Shown in pieces: positions 54,804 through 63,702 of a stretch of 64,000 bases of DNA (position 1 is its first letter; each line of letters opens with the position of its first letter). Source of the stretch: Nitrosococcus wardiae (GTDB taxonomy: Bacteria > Pseudomonadota > Gammaproteobacteria > Nitrosococcales > Nitrosococcaceae); contig NZ_CP038033.1 in NCBI RefSeq assembly GCF_004421105.1, forward strand, positions 3,367,659 to 3,431,658. The letters are read 5' to 3'. Position numbers and translations under genes: made by a program. The notes beneath the pieces were generated by a model. It was not told the origin of the DNA and did no database searches. It saw only the letters and a program-made list of their open reading frames with translations.

Positions 54804-55274
54804 TTAAACCCCAAAACATTCTCGGGTCCCTAGATCGGGGATATAGCCCAGGCTTTCAGCGGGGAGTGTGGTGCTAAAGGCAGGCACCTCCAAGGTTTGC
54901 CCCACAAAGGGAATCAGTAAAGTATGCTGATAATTAGTGATGCCAACTCGTACATAAGCGATATCGGCAAAAGTTGCCGTGGCCACACCCCCATTATCAA
55001 GATAATTGAGGGTCACGTTGCCCGCTGACAATCCGCTGAGAATGGGGCTGGAATCTCCCCCATCTGGCTCGCCGAAGATAGTAATGCGAGCGATAGCAGG
55101 ATGATTGACGGGACAGACAGTGGCAACTCGCGCCCCACGCCGCGTTGCTTCGGCAATGGTGTTCCAGACGAAAAATGCCCGCGCGACTTCGATAACCCCA
55201 AATAGCACGATCATGACTAAGCCAGCAATAAGCGAAAACTCCACCGTGGTCATTCCTTGCTGTGATGTCTTCAT
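54804..55274 (-). CDS. TadE/TadF-type pseudopilin
   Basis: The 156-residue protein has a short basic leader, then QQGMTTVEFSLIAGLVMIVLFGVIEVAR, the hydrophobic alpha-helix of TadE-like pseudopilins with the Glu five residues after the likely cleavage site. The rest is beta-rich with two Cys (CPVN and RECFGV). Such minor pilins are processed by TadV and act in pilus assembly or adhesion. It is the third of three pseudopilin-type genes here. Signals between it and tadZ (137 bp) include a GC-rich stretch but no ORF. Confidence 0.88.
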   Translation of the reverse strand: MKTSQQGMTTVEFSLIAGLVMIVLFGVIEVARAFFVWNTIAEATRRGARVATVCPVNHPAIARITIFGEPDGGDSSPILSGLSAGNVTLNYLDNGGVATATFADIAYVRVGITNYQHTLLIPFVGQTLEVPAFSTTLPAESLGYIPDLGTRECFGV

Positions 55275-55398
55275 AAAACCCTCTTAACTAGCAATCCTGT
55301 TAGCCGATATTCCCATTTTCTTGTGTAATAGGGACGCATTGCTTTGCTCTGCGCCCTCTCAACCTAGCAATCACAAACCCAGGCCTGACAGCAGCGAT

Positions 55399-55866
55399 TT
55401 ATAAGGCTCTCATGGTCGTCGCCGCCTGGAAGTTGAGCTCAAGCACAATGTCCTCACCCAACCCAAACGCAGGTATCCTTGAAAACATCGGTTTAAAAGC
55501 AAAAGTAGCGCTGACCCGGACATGGGCGGCATCAAACCCAGCAGCGGTAACCTCTGCCGGCGACCACCCTTCTAAGAGCGGACTACCGCTTGCCGTCGTA
55601 TTTCCATACACCACCAAATTCTTGGTCTCCGCCTCAGTCGCCGCATCAATGTCAATCACCCCCGTCGCCCCCTTAATAGCATTGTCGGCCAGGTATCGCG
55701 CCCCATCCCGCACGGCTTTAGTCAAGGTGTTGTACTGGTAAAAGGCACGGCCTAGCTCGGCCGTCCCCAGCATCAGCAGCAAAATCACAGGAAGCACGAT
55801 GACAAACTCAGTCGCCGCAATGCCCCGTTGCCTGGTTTTAGTTGAATCACAGGGTGGTCTCATCAT
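55399..55866 (-). CDS. tadE: TadE-family pseudopilin
   Basis: The 155-residue protein begins with a basic leader, QRGIAATEFVIVLPVILLLMLGTAELGRAFY, the TadE motif with the conserved Glu of the pseudopilin helix. The remainder holds TKAVRDGARYLA, shared with TadE. Its start ATG at 55866 is 3 nt from the stop of the TadG-like gene, so translation is likely coupled. Confidence 0.92.
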   Translation of the reverse strand: MMRPPCDSTKTRQRGIAATEFVIVLPVILLLMLGTAELGRAFYQYNTLTKAVRDGARYLADNAIKGATGVIDIDAATEAETKNLVVYGNTTASGSPLLEGWSPAEVTAAGFDAAHVRVSATFAFKPMFSRIPAFGLGEDIVLELNFQAATTMRAL

Positions 55867-55869
55867 GGC

Positions 55870-57066
55870 TTACGAATCTTGGCTATCCGGGTCCTTATAA
55901 AGGACGATTTTGTACAGATCAAAGTCATCGTCATCGATGGGCGGAGCTTCGATGACGCTACCATCGGCCTCACATTCGGCGATGAACTGTCCATAGATTT
56001 CCTGGGTGTTGCCTGAGTGGGAAGTGGGCCGAGTCATGAAAAAGCAACCATAACCCAACACCTCCACCTCTCCTCTCCCATCCGTGGTGCCGGTGCAGTT
56101 GCCAAAGGGCACGGCCAATATTCGGCGTTGGGGAACACCCATCCCCTCCGGCTGGGGACTGTAGTCCCAAGGCCCGTTCTGCAGGCGGCTCAAGTAGCCT
56201 TCATGCCAAAAGTAGTTACCTGAAGAATCAAAATCCCTGTAAGTCACCACATCAGGAGGGGCCTCACTCGAAGACATGCCCCCCTGATAAATACCAAAAC
56301 GGGTATTAAATCCCTGGGCCACAGGGCCTACGGTATTCCCCGGTTTGGTGGTGACACTATCCCCTTCAATACAACCTTCGTATTCACCAGAGAGGGCGTC
56401 CCGAACACAATCTCCGCCTGGACCGCAATCCAGCTCAATCAACTGAAAGTTACCGGGCCCCACTTCCCAATCACTACTGTTCCCCGAATGGGTTTTGAGA
56501 GTCTGTTCTTCCTCTCCATCCATGGAATAACCAAAGCAATTCCCATCGGAGCAATCCGTATCCCCTGGATCGGCGCAGAGAACCATAGGTGCGATATCAC
56601 ATTTCTTAGGCCCTAGGGGGATGGGACCCGCAACCGCACTTCCCCCTACCGATTGAGTGTTGCCGACCCCAGGGAGCACCTGGGCCAGCCAGACCTGCAT
56701 GGGAAAGTCATTCACCCTTGTCCGGAGGTAACGGGGATTGATCCCCCCGGGAACAAAAGGAGACAAGGTCTCAGAAACCTCCACCGTGGGAACCAAACCG
56801 GCATCCGCTAGTTCACCCTCAAGATGCATATTGAAGGTGGTTAAAGCAGCCGCGGTGGCCTGACCCACATCATGCATATCGTTCAGGACCTTGGCACCGC
56901 TCAGGGCGGCGGCATCCAAAGCATTCTGCAAACGGGTTTTATTCAGGTAAGCATGCCCCATATCCAACGCCAACCCGGCCATGCCGATAATAGCGATCAT
57001 GCCCACAGTGAACAGAACCATAGTCACCCCCCGCTGGGAATGGGGCATAGCATACAGTGCGTTCAT
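55870..57066 (-). CDS. tadG: TadG-like pilus assembly protein
   Basis: The 398-residue protein has an N-terminal membrane helix with the TadG/Flp-type motif SQRGVTMVLFTVGMIAIIGMAGLALD and the downstream phrase YLNKTRLQNALDAAALSGAK common in TadG and related pilus-assembly proteins. The C-terminal two thirds, Cys- and Gly-rich (CADPGDTDCSDGNC), are probably periplasmic. No von Willebrand MIDAS motif is seen. Its low complexity Gly/Asp-rich sections suggest calcium binding or surface exposure (inference). Confidence 0.85.
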   Translation of the reverse strand: MNALYAMPHSQRGVTMVLFTVGMIAIIGMAGLALDMGHAYLNKTRLQNALDAAALSGAKVLNDMHDVGQATAAALTTFNMHLEGELADAGLVPTVEVSETLSPFVPGGINPRYLRTRVNDFPMQVWLAQVLPGVGNTQSVGGSAVAGPIPLGPKKCDIAPMVLCADPGDTDCSDGNCFGYSMDGEEEQTLKTHSGNSSDWEVGPGNFQLIELDCGPGGDCVRDALSGEYEGCIEGDSVTTKPGNTVGPVAQGFNTRFGIYQGGMSSSEAPPDVVTYRDFDSSGNYFWHEGYLSRLQNGPWDYSPQPEGMGVPQRRILAVPFGNCTGTTDGRGEVEVLGYGCFFMTRPTSHSGNTQEIYGQFIAECEADGSVIEAPPIDDDDFDLYKIVLYKDPDSQDS

Positions 57067-57100
57067 TTCAGTCCCTCATATTCACAAATAACAGTACCGA

Positions 57101-57397
57101 TCACTGGCCGATGAGGATATTTAAGGGCAATTCTTTTTCCACTTTGCTAGGCTTGCCCACATCCTGGCGATATTCTTTCAAGGCTTCCCCCGCCTTGGCG
57201 CCATCCAGTGCAGCCGGCGGATCTACAGGAGGATTACGGGCGGCCTCCGGATCGTAGATTTGCGCCTGGATCATATTGCGTACTGAATTGCCAAAGTCCT
57301 GCTCGACACGCACCGGATCAGTGCTGGTACAACCGAGCAGTAGCACCAGGGGAATTCCACCGGAAAAACAAAAGACTTTTATCAGGTTTGCTCGCAT
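57101..57397 (-). CDS. Small lipoprotein of the Tad locus
   Basis: The 98-residue protein has a lipoprotein signal with LLGC as lipobox (Cys near 21) and a hydrophilic C-terminus (PPVDPPAALDGAKAGEAL). Small lipoproteins at this position, next to the secretin, are typical pilotins or stabilisers (CpaD/TadD-like in role), but sequence does not prove it. Start ATG 57397 gives a proper signal peptide; the longer frame overlaps the secretin gene. The secretin gene ends 13 nt upstream. Confidence 0.75.
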   Translation of the reverse strand: MRANLIKVFCFSGGIPLVLLLGCTSTDPVRVEQDFGNSVRNMIQAQIYDPEAARNPPVDPPAALDGAKAGEALKEYRQDVGKPSKVEKELPLNILIGQ

Positions 57398-57410
57398 CGG
57401 GGCATGCTCC

Positions 57411-59105
57411 TTACAACTGGTGGCCAAAACGGTGACTCTCGGGGCCAATATCAATAATGCCCTGAGAAGATGGGGAGGAGTTCGACATTTCCCGCGCCTC
57501 CATTCTGCCCATTAGATAGAACTCAAGATCGGTAGGGGGGACAAAACTGTCCGTGGGCAGTTTGACCTGCTGGGGTGAAATGGGACGGGCTAAATGGGGA
57601 GTGACGAACATCACCAGTTCCGTCTGGCCGGACATAAATTCTTGGCTCCGGAATAGAGCGCCCAGGATCGGCACATCACCCAGGCCTGGAAGCTTAGTCA
57701 CGAGTTCCCGAAGGTTATCGTTAATCAATCCGGCAATACCGATAGTCTGACCATCGGCTAATTCCACGGTGGCTTTGGCACTGCGCTTAGTCAGCGAAGG
57801 AATCACGAAGGTGCTTTCGGTGCCTTGGACTCCCACGGTGACCGGGACGTCTTGAGACAATTCGCTCACCGCCACATTGAGCTTAAGATTGATGCGGCCA
57901 GAATCCAAAACCAGCGGTAAAAATTTGACGATCACGCCAAATTCCTTGAACTCAATGGTCACATTGCCGGTAATACCGCTTTGGGGAACCGGAATGGGAA
58001 ACTCTCCTCCCGAGACAAACTGAGCTTCTTGACCCGTCAGCGTAGTGAGGGTGGGTTCCGCCAAGACTTTGGCGAGCCCTTTCTGACGTGAAGCTTCCAG
58101 CACCGCTTCCAGGAAGAATTTGCTACTCAGGTAGCTCAGAAAGACCCCCTTATCTTGTATTCCCGGAGTGTTCGGCTGAAAGAGATCAACCACCGGGCCA
58201 ATGGGACTATCCTCTCCATTGAGAGAACCTAAGATGGGAACCTCATTGCCGCTGGGGGTCAAAGCGTTGGGAAAGGAAGCCCCTCCACTGTTAGCACCCA
58301 ACTTCCAGGGGCTGTCGAAGCTAAAGACATTAAAATTGGAGTCGAACCGTTTCAGGACCGTACGGGCAATCTCAGCGACTTTAATCTCCAGCATCACCTG
58401 ATGGGCGCCGCCTACCTGCATCAGATTAACGACACTGCCTTTCTTGCAGCCCTCCTGGTTAGCCCCACTAGCGCCGCGTCCACCCTCACCTTGTTGAATA
58501 ATAATGGGGGTTCCTTGGGTGGTATCCCGCACTAGGACATTCGATTCGGCACTGATGCATTCGGGTAAAAACCCTTGGGCTAAATCCTCCGCCGCCTTCA
58601 TCTTCACCACACTTGAGACCTGCCCGCTGAGAATAATCCGTTCTTGGGCGGAATGGACTTCGATCACTTCACCGGGCAACAACCGATGAAGTTTACGTTT
58701 TAACATATCCAGGTCATGGACGACCTCGATGTTGAAGGAAGCAAAAACCCGTTCATTGTTATCCCAAACCACCACATTGGTGGTGCCGAGCGCCTTGCCC
58801 ACCACATACAATTGACGGCTGTGGAGCATGAGAATATCGGCGATACCCGGGTTACCCACAGAGATCCTCTTTGCCCTTTCTTCAAGCTCAATCACCCCAG
58901 ACTTATATAAAGGCACTTGAAAGTCGCCATCGATATTGGATTGAATAATCAGATTCTCCGACTGTCGTGGGGTCAAGGGAGAGGTTTGCGCCAAAACAGG
59001 GGAAGTAAGGCTGAAAAAAATAATAAGATTAATGGCGAGCAATAAGCTACCGCATAGCCAGGATTGGTGATTGCCAACGACAAAATGATTTTTTTGCGGG
59101 GACAT
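57411..59105 (-). CDS. rcpA: Tad outer-membrane secretin RcpA/CpaC
   Basis: The 564-residue secretin forms the outer-membrane channel for the Flp pilus. It has a signal peptide (about 1-40), N-terminal BON-like and N0/N1 domains (VGNPGIADILMLHSRQLYV) and a secretin domain (about 320-500) with VPVPQSGITGNVTIEFKEFG and the LPGLGDVPILGALFRS hallmark. A Gly-rich loop (GGRGASGANQEGC) lies near residue 200. It is followed by the small lipoprotein that may help it insert. Confidence 0.95.
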   Translation of the reverse strand: MSPQKNHFVVGNHQSWLCGSLLLAINLIIFFSLTSPVLAQTSPLTPRQSENLIIQSNIDGDFQVPLYKSGVIELEERAKRISVGNPGIADILMLHSRQLYVVGKALGTTNVVVWDNNERVFASFNIEVVHDLDMLKRKLHRLLPGEVIEVHSAQERIILSGQVSSVVKMKAAEDLAQGFLPECISAESNVLVRDTTQGTPIIIQQGEGGRGASGANQEGCKKGSVVNLMQVGGAHQVMLEIKVAEIARTVLKRFDSNFNVFSFDSPWKLGANSGGASFPNALTPSGNEVPILGSLNGEDSPIGPVVDLFQPNTPGIQDKGVFLSYLSSKFFLEAVLEASRQKGLAKVLAEPTLTTLTGQEAQFVSGGEFPIPVPQSGITGNVTIEFKEFGVIVKFLPLVLDSGRINLKLNVAVSELSQDVPVTVGVQGTESTFVIPSLTKRSAKATVELADGQTIGIAGLINDNLRELVTKLPGLGDVPILGALFRSQEFMSGQTELVMFVTPHLARPISPQQVKLPTDSFVPPTDLEFYLMGRMEAREMSNSSPSSQGIIDIGPESHRFGHQL

Positions 59106-59230
59106 GCTGAGGATTCTCCTTTCTATAGATATAAGTCGCTGGCTAATCGTTCGGCGGCAAAATTAATCTCTTTAGATTTCCCTGCTTATTTAAAAAACCT
59201 CAAGCGTTCCTGCTCCTTCCAAGACTTAAG

Positions 59231-60028
59231 CTAAAGCCTGACTTTGGAGATATCCACCTGGGTTCCCCGGATCACGGTGACCGAATCGGAAACAGGTTGC
59301 GGTGCTTTAGAATAGGTTTTCTTGGCCACCTTTACCGGTTCAGGATCTTTGATAAGGGCAACATCTTGCGGGTTACGCAGAACCAGTTGAATGGTCCCCT
59401 CCTCGGTCGCCTTAAATAGCTTCTCCGCTTGCTTCGGATCGGCTTCCAGGGTCACCGCGCGCACCACCAGGGGCTGGTTTTTATCCTGGGAGGCCGTTTG
59501 ATCCACCGCCAGGACTTTTAAATTTTGCAAAATAGTCTCGATTTGAACTTGGTTTTTACTTCTATCAATTTTACGTGAGGACAGGACATCCACCTGATTG
59601 CCGGGCAAAAGAAAACCCGCCACACCGATGACGTCATTGACACGCACGGTCACCGCCCGTTTATCGCGGGGAACAAGGGCCGATAAGGTGCTACCGCCAA
59701 GCTGCTCCACCGCCCGATCCTTCATGATCGGCTCGCCTGGATAAATTTTTTGACTGGCAATTCGGCCTTCCACGGCGGATGCCTCATGAAATATCCCCTC
59801 TGGCACGTTATCGGCAGGCCAGGAAACAACTTTTAGGTGCATCGCCTCGATTTTCTGTCCAAAGGGTATTTCCAGGGCAGCAACCACGACGGAAGCAGTC
59901 TCTGGAGACACCACTTCTACCGGCCCAGGCTGCATTCGCTTCTGGAGCCATTGATTGGCCATCCAAGTGGCACCGGTCCCCAGGACGATGGCGATGAAAA
60001 ATAGCATCAAACTCTTACGCTTGATCAT
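59231..60028 (-). CDS. rcpC: Tad pilus assembly protein RcpC/CpaB
   Basis: The 265-residue periplasmic protein has one N-terminal membrane helix (LMLFFIAIVLGTGATWMAN) and a SAF domain (VVVAALEIPFGQKIEAMHLK, LPGNQVDVL). CpaB proteins gate the secretin or regulate pilus glycosylation. It is separated from the secretin gene by 125 bp, in which I see no gene, and lies 50 nt after the AAA ATPase gene. Confidence 0.93.
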   Translation of the reverse strand: MIKRKSLMLFFIAIVLGTGATWMANQWLQKRMQPGPVEVVSPETASVVVAALEIPFGQKIEAMHLKVVSWPADNVPEGIFHEASAVEGRIASQKIYPGEPIMKDRAVEQLGGSTLSALVPRDKRAVTVRVNDVIGVAGFLLPGNQVDVLSSRKIDRSKNQVQIETILQNLKVLAVDQTASQDKNQPLVVRAVTLEADPKQAEKLFKATEEGTIQLVLRNPQDVALIKDPEPVKVAKKTYSKAPQPVSDSVTVIRGTQVDISKVRL

Positions 60029-60078
60029 GTTGACCTCCTATTTGATTCTGACGATAACCCCATCGCAGTCTCCGTAAA

Positions 60079-61428
60079 TTAGCTTTTGTCACTCTCTAGT
60101 CCGACAAAATAACTCTGCCAAGCCAGCTCCAGCATGGCTTTGGTCACTTGCTTGGAACCCCCCAAGTAGCAGGCTTGATCCAAGGCCATGGACAGCAAAT
60201 CCCGTGGATGGCAAGGCAGCAGCGGCCGATGGCTGGAGCCATAAAGTTCCTCTAGCACATACCTCAACACTTCCCCATCGAACTCGATGCCCCGCGCTTC
60301 ACAGACTTGACGCCAGATGGCCGCATACTCTTTCGCATTTAATTCCCCAAAGCGGATTTTGTAGCCCAGGCGGCGGAGAAAGGCCTCGTCAGCGAGGGCG
60401 CTGGGGTCCAAATTGGTGGAAAAAATCAGGATCACATCGAAGGGCACGGGAAAGCGCTTGCCCGAGGCCAAATTCAAATAGTCTTGTTGGCTTTCCATGG
60501 GAACAATCCAGCGATTAAATAAATCTATCGGCGCCACCCGCTGGCGGCCCAAGTCATCAAGGAGGTAGATCCCGTTATTGGCTTTGAGTTGGAGCGGCGC
60601 TTGGTAGACTTTAGTGGACGCCTCATAGCTGATTTCCAGCATATCCAGGGTTAACTCCCCCCCCGTGAGCACGGCAGGACGCTGGCAGAGGATAAAGCGG
60701 GGGTCGTACCCTTGCTCGAACAGTGCATGGGGAGTTCCCTCAGGATCTTTAATCGGCTGATGGAAGATGGGATCAAAGAGCTGAATGGGGGTATCGCCGA
60801 CCGCAATGGCGTGGGGAATTAGCACCGGATCGCCGAGCATCCAAGCCAAGCGCTGGGCAATATAGGTCTTACCCGTACCGGCAGGACCGTAGATGAAAAT
60901 GGCCCGCCCGGAATGCAGGGCCGGACCCAGCTGATTTAAGAGATGATCGCCGATAACGATCTCAGCAAAGGCAGACTGCATCTGGGCCTGGGTGACCTGA
61001 TGATGATGGACACTTTGGGCCTGCACGACCTGAATATATTGGGTTAACGGTACCGGGGCCGGTCCCAGATAACCGCTTTTCATCAAAGACTCCAGGGCAA
61101 AAGCCCGGCCCCGATCCGTGAGCCCATAGCGCAAGGCGGTGGTTCCGTCCACGCTGCCCCGAATTTCCACATAGGCTTCGCTGCGCATCAGGGCCAACAC
61201 CGTTTCCAAAATCGATCCGGCTAACAGGGTTCTCGCCACCAACTCCCGCAGGGTGCTGACGCCTCCATCGTAAAGGTGCTTGGCGATCAGCGCTGCCAAA
61301 AGATTCTGGCTGAGGCCCGTCTCCTCCACCGTCCGGGGACGAGGAGCTAGGGCGGCCAATTTCATCTCCATGGGGTCCATGGAAGGCTGTTCCGAAATGT
61401 GTCGTGCCAATGTGTCCACAAAAATCAC
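60079..61428 (-). CDS. AAA family ATPase of the Tad locus
   Basis: The 449-residue protein has Walker A GPAGTGKTYIAQ near residue 180, Walker B NGIYLLDDLGRQ and an arginine region RRLGYKIRF, in a single AAA+ domain (about 155-430), preceded by a helical N-terminus (GLSQNLLAALIAKHLYDGG). Domain order recalls MoxR-like or chaperone AAA proteins. It is not one of the classical Tad components; a location between tadV and rcpC on the same strand argues for a pilus role, perhaps regulating or remodelling the machine. Confidence 0.85.
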   Translation of the reverse strand: MIFVDTLARHISEQPSMDPMEMKLAALAPRPRTVEETGLSQNLLAALIAKHLYDGGVSTLRELVARTLLAGSILETVLALMRSEAYVEIRGSVDGTTALRYGLTDRGRAFALESLMKSGYLGPAPVPLTQYIQVVQAQSVHHHQVTQAQMQSAFAEIVIGDHLLNQLGPALHSGRAIFIYGPAGTGKTYIAQRLAWMLGDPVLIPHAIAVGDTPIQLFDPIFHQPIKDPEGTPHALFEQGYDPRFILCQRPAVLTGGELTLDMLEISYEASTKVYQAPLQLKANNGIYLLDDLGRQRVAPIDLFNRWIVPMESQQDYLNLASGKRFPVPFDVILIFSTNLDPSALADEAFLRRLGYKIRFGELNAKEYAAIWRQVCEARGIEFDGEVLRYVLEELYGSSHRPLLPCHPRDLLSMALDQACYLGGSKQVTKAMLELAWQSYFVGLESDKS

Positions 61429-61445
61429 CTCATTGAGTGTTCACC

Positions 61446-61970
61446 CTACGCCAATAAAAAGACCGCACCCAAAGTTCCCGCCGCAATGGCCACGGCGTAG
61501 GGAAAACGGGTATTCAAATTCCTGTTGGTCTGCGGGGGAATATAGGTTCCCGCCAACAGCAGAAATTTGGCCGTGGTGGCATAGGGACGCCAGACTTCCA
61601 AAAAAACACCCCGGGCAATGAGCACCCCGATGCCAATGAATGAACCGGCAAAGAGACTGAAAATGGCAGCCATTAATATGCCTTTGGCCCCCAGAAAGGC
61701 GCCCACCGCCGCCAGGAGTTTTACATCCCCTGCCCCCATGCCGCCGAGCAGATAAAAAGGCAGATACAGCAACAAACCGAGAGTCAATCCTCCCAGGCCG
61801 GAAAACAATCCCTCCAAACCTAAAAACCAGGTTTGTAATGCCAGTCCTAACAAAGCGCCGCCGAAAGTTAAAACATTGGGGATACGATGAGATTTCAAGT
61901 CCATATAACTAGTGGCAATTAACAGCCATACTAAGACACTAAAAGCGGTGAAACTGATAGAGGTAAGCAT
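61446..61970 (-). CDS. tadV: Prepilin peptidase TadV/CpaA
   Basis: The 174-residue inner-membrane aspartic protease cleaves Flp and pseudopilin leaders. The catalytic Asp pair is seen in YMDLKSHRIPN and in the GxGD motif GMGAGDVKLLAAVGAFLG. Five to six hydrophobic segments. Unlike PilD it lacks the N-terminal methylase domain, as in TadV. It follows the flp pilin gene by 93 nt. Confidence 0.93.
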   Translation of the reverse strand: MLTSISFTAFSVLVWLLIATSYMDLKSHRIPNVLTFGGALLGLALQTWFLGLEGLFSGLGGLTLGLLLYLPFYLLGGMGAGDVKLLAAVGAFLGAKGILMAAIFSLFAGSFIGIGVLIARGVFLEVWRPYATTAKFLLLAGTYIPPQTNRNLNTRFPYAVAIAAGTLGAVFLLA

Positions 61971-62063
61971 GGGTTTTACCTCGAAAGAGAATGAATAAAT
62001 TTTTAAAGTGAGATGTCCTAGAAAGAATCAGGGAGGGGAACTGAGCCCCCTCCCTGCCAACAA

Positions 62064-62255
62064 TTACTGAGTAGCTGCGGTACCGCTGACAGCCTGGGCA
62101 ATTTCATTGATTCTGGCGCTAATATTCTTCCCCAGCAGTGAGAACATTCCAACAGCACCCATTACGACCAAACCACCTGCCACCGCATATTCGGTCATGG
62201 TTAGGCCTTCTTCATCGCGCAAGAAAGAACGGATTTTTTGGGTCAGATTGCTCAT
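62064..62255 (-). CDS. flp: Flp-family type IVb pilin
   Basis: The 63-residue prepilin has leader MSNLTQKIRSFLRDEEG, the cleavage site after Gly with following LTMTEYAV (Glu and Tyr at +5 and +6), and one hydrophobic helix AGGLVVMGAVGMFSLLG. It is the major subunit of the Tad pilus. The start is ATG 62255, with GGAGGAAG 8 nt upstream; a longer frame to 62270 is not needed. A 7-bp inverted repeat lies 84 bp upstream. Confidence 0.95.
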   Translation of the reverse strand: MSNLTQKIRSFLRDEEGLTMTEYAVAGGLVVMGAVGMFSLLGKNISARINEIAQAVSGTAATQ

Positions 62256-62338
62256 GGTATCTTCCTCCATCGTTATAAATTTTGTTAACTCAAACTCATC
62301 CCAGACAGCGGTAAGGTTGATGTAAAATTGGTTGTGTT

Positions 62339-62360
62339 GTTTACCGTTGTCTTGGTAAAC
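62339..62360. promoter_or_regulatory. Inverted repeat upstream of flp, possible operator
   Basis: GTTTACC (62339-62345) and GGTAAAC (62354-62360) are perfect 7-bp arms 8 bp apart, 84 bp upstream of the flp start and 78 bp downstream of the AraC-type regulator gene. No U-tract follows on the minus strand, so it reads more as a protein-binding dyad than as a terminator. Confidence 0.5.
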
Positions 62361-62437
62361 ATTATGGGACAGAGGCGATTTAAGTGTTATGAAAATCTTG
62401 CGATTGATTAGAACTGTTTTGCTTTTACCGTGACAAC

Positions 62438-63292
62438 CTAGGAAACTTGGGAGGAAGAAGACAAGGAAGTATGCAAATTCTCCAGATCGGCCTTATAGCG
62501 AGAAGGAGTCATGCCCACATAACGCCGAAAGGTGCGGGTAAAATAAGACAGATCCCGGAAGCCCACGGTATAGCAAACATCCGTAACCGAGGCGCTCGGA
62601 TTTTTAAGTAAGCGCACGGCCTCGGTCATCCGCCGGCGGATAACAAATTCTTGGAAGGTCATGCCGTAGGCTTGCTTGAAATAGCGGCTGAACTGAAAAG
62701 GCGTCATGCCGCAAAGCTCGGCTACTTGGGATTGGAAAATATTCTCATGGAGATGCTTTTCTATATAAGAGATGCCCGCATTAATGGCGTTTTTTTTTTG
62801 CGACGAAGGTCGGAAACGGGCATCGGTAGGTATGGAATGGGGGGGTAAAATCGCTTTCCTGGACATTCCTCGATGCCGCTCTGCAACTACAAGCTCAAGA
62901 CTTTCCATGCAGTGCAGAATATCGTCGACTACCAGGGGCTTTACAAAATAATCCCAAACCCGCGAACGAAACGCCCAGACAGCAAATGCCTCGGAATGTT
63001 GTTCCGTGACCAAGATAATAGGGATAGAGGGATAGTGGAGCTTAGTCTGCTGGAGGAATGAAAGCCTAGCAATGTCGGGATAATCGTATTCGAAAAAAAA
63101 GACCTGAGCTGCCGTCTCCACTATCTTCTTGGGGATATCCCCCGTCCAAGAAATATGATGCACAACCGCCTGCTGTTCCAGGATATGCTGGAGATCAGAC
63201 TTGCCATCAGGTGACGTTAGCTCTCCCCTCTGCTGCCTCAGATCGATTAAAAGTAGGGTTAACCTTTCTGAAGCCGATGCTTCCTTCCTCAT
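62438..63292 (-). CDS. AraC-family regulator with degenerate receiver domain
   Basis: The 284-residue protein has a receiver-like N-terminus (about 10-140) and an AraC helix-turn-helix domain (about 180-280: QSQVAELCGMTPFQFSRYFKQ and VTDVCYTVGFRDLSYFTRTFRRYVG). In the receiver, the phosphoacceptor Asp position reads FFFEYDYP, with Glu in the place of Asp (DxxxP pattern), while Thr (VTEQ) and Lys (FVKPL) are kept. Such a Glu could mimic phosphorylation. It lies just upstream of flp on the same strand and is the likely pilus regulator. Confidence 0.88.
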   Translation of the reverse strand: MRKEASASERLTLLLIDLRQQRGELTSPDGKSDLQHILEQQAVVHHISWTGDIPKKIVETAAQVFFFEYDYPDIARLSFLQQTKLHYPSIPIILVTEQHSEAFAVWAFRSRVWDYFVKPLVVDDILHCMESLELVVAERHRGMSRKAILPPHSIPTDARFRPSSQKKNAINAGISYIEKHLHENIFQSQVAELCGMTPFQFSRYFKQAYGMTFQEFVIRRRMTEAVRLLKNPSASVTDVCYTVGFRDLSYFTRTFRRYVGMTPSRYKADLENLHTSLSSSSQVS

Positions 63293-63502
63293 GCTGGTTC
63301 CGAAATCTTTTCATACGGTGATTAATCTCCCTATATGTTTCGGCACCTTGGCCTTGAGGTTTAACATTCTTAAAAATCGGGGTAGCTTGGAGCTGGACTA
63401 GGCATAGAGAGAGGCAACAAGTAGCGTGCGCACGAAAGGGCTAATAGGTCGCTTCTTGCTGCCGATATGAGTAAGACATCACCCTTTGTAAAAATAGTTA
63501 AG

Positions 63503-63656
63503 TACCTATGAATAAAATATGAAGTGTTTTAGGAACGAGCCGGTAGTGTTCCGCCAACCCGTTTTTCCTCCCTGAAAAAAGGGTTGGCGGGGACTTCCCT
63601 GTCCCCTGGCTCTACGCCACCGGCTCGCTTCAGAACTACTTAAAAACTTTCACTGA
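63503..63656 (+). repeat. Palindromic dispersed repeat, copy 2
   Basis: Nearly identical, in inverted orientation, to 51922-52080. Outer arms AACGAGCCGGTAGTG and CACCGGCTCGCTTC, and a perfect inner stem CCGCCAACCC/GGGTTGGCGG (63551-63560 with 63581-63590) with A/T runs in the loop. It fills part of the 410-bp gap between the AraC regulator and the TPR gene; an AACAAGTAGCGTGCGC motif lies at 63416-63431. Otherwise I see no gene in that gap. Confidence 0.85.
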
Positions 63657-63702
63657 GAGACTTACATTCCATTTCTCCCATGAAATCGGCTAAGGATAAA
63701 AA

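Noticed and set aside
51922-63656. The two long repeats as ends of a transposon carrying the whole Tad locus
   Set aside because: Copy 1 lies between tadA and tadB, so tadB and tadC would be outside; no transposase lies between the copies.
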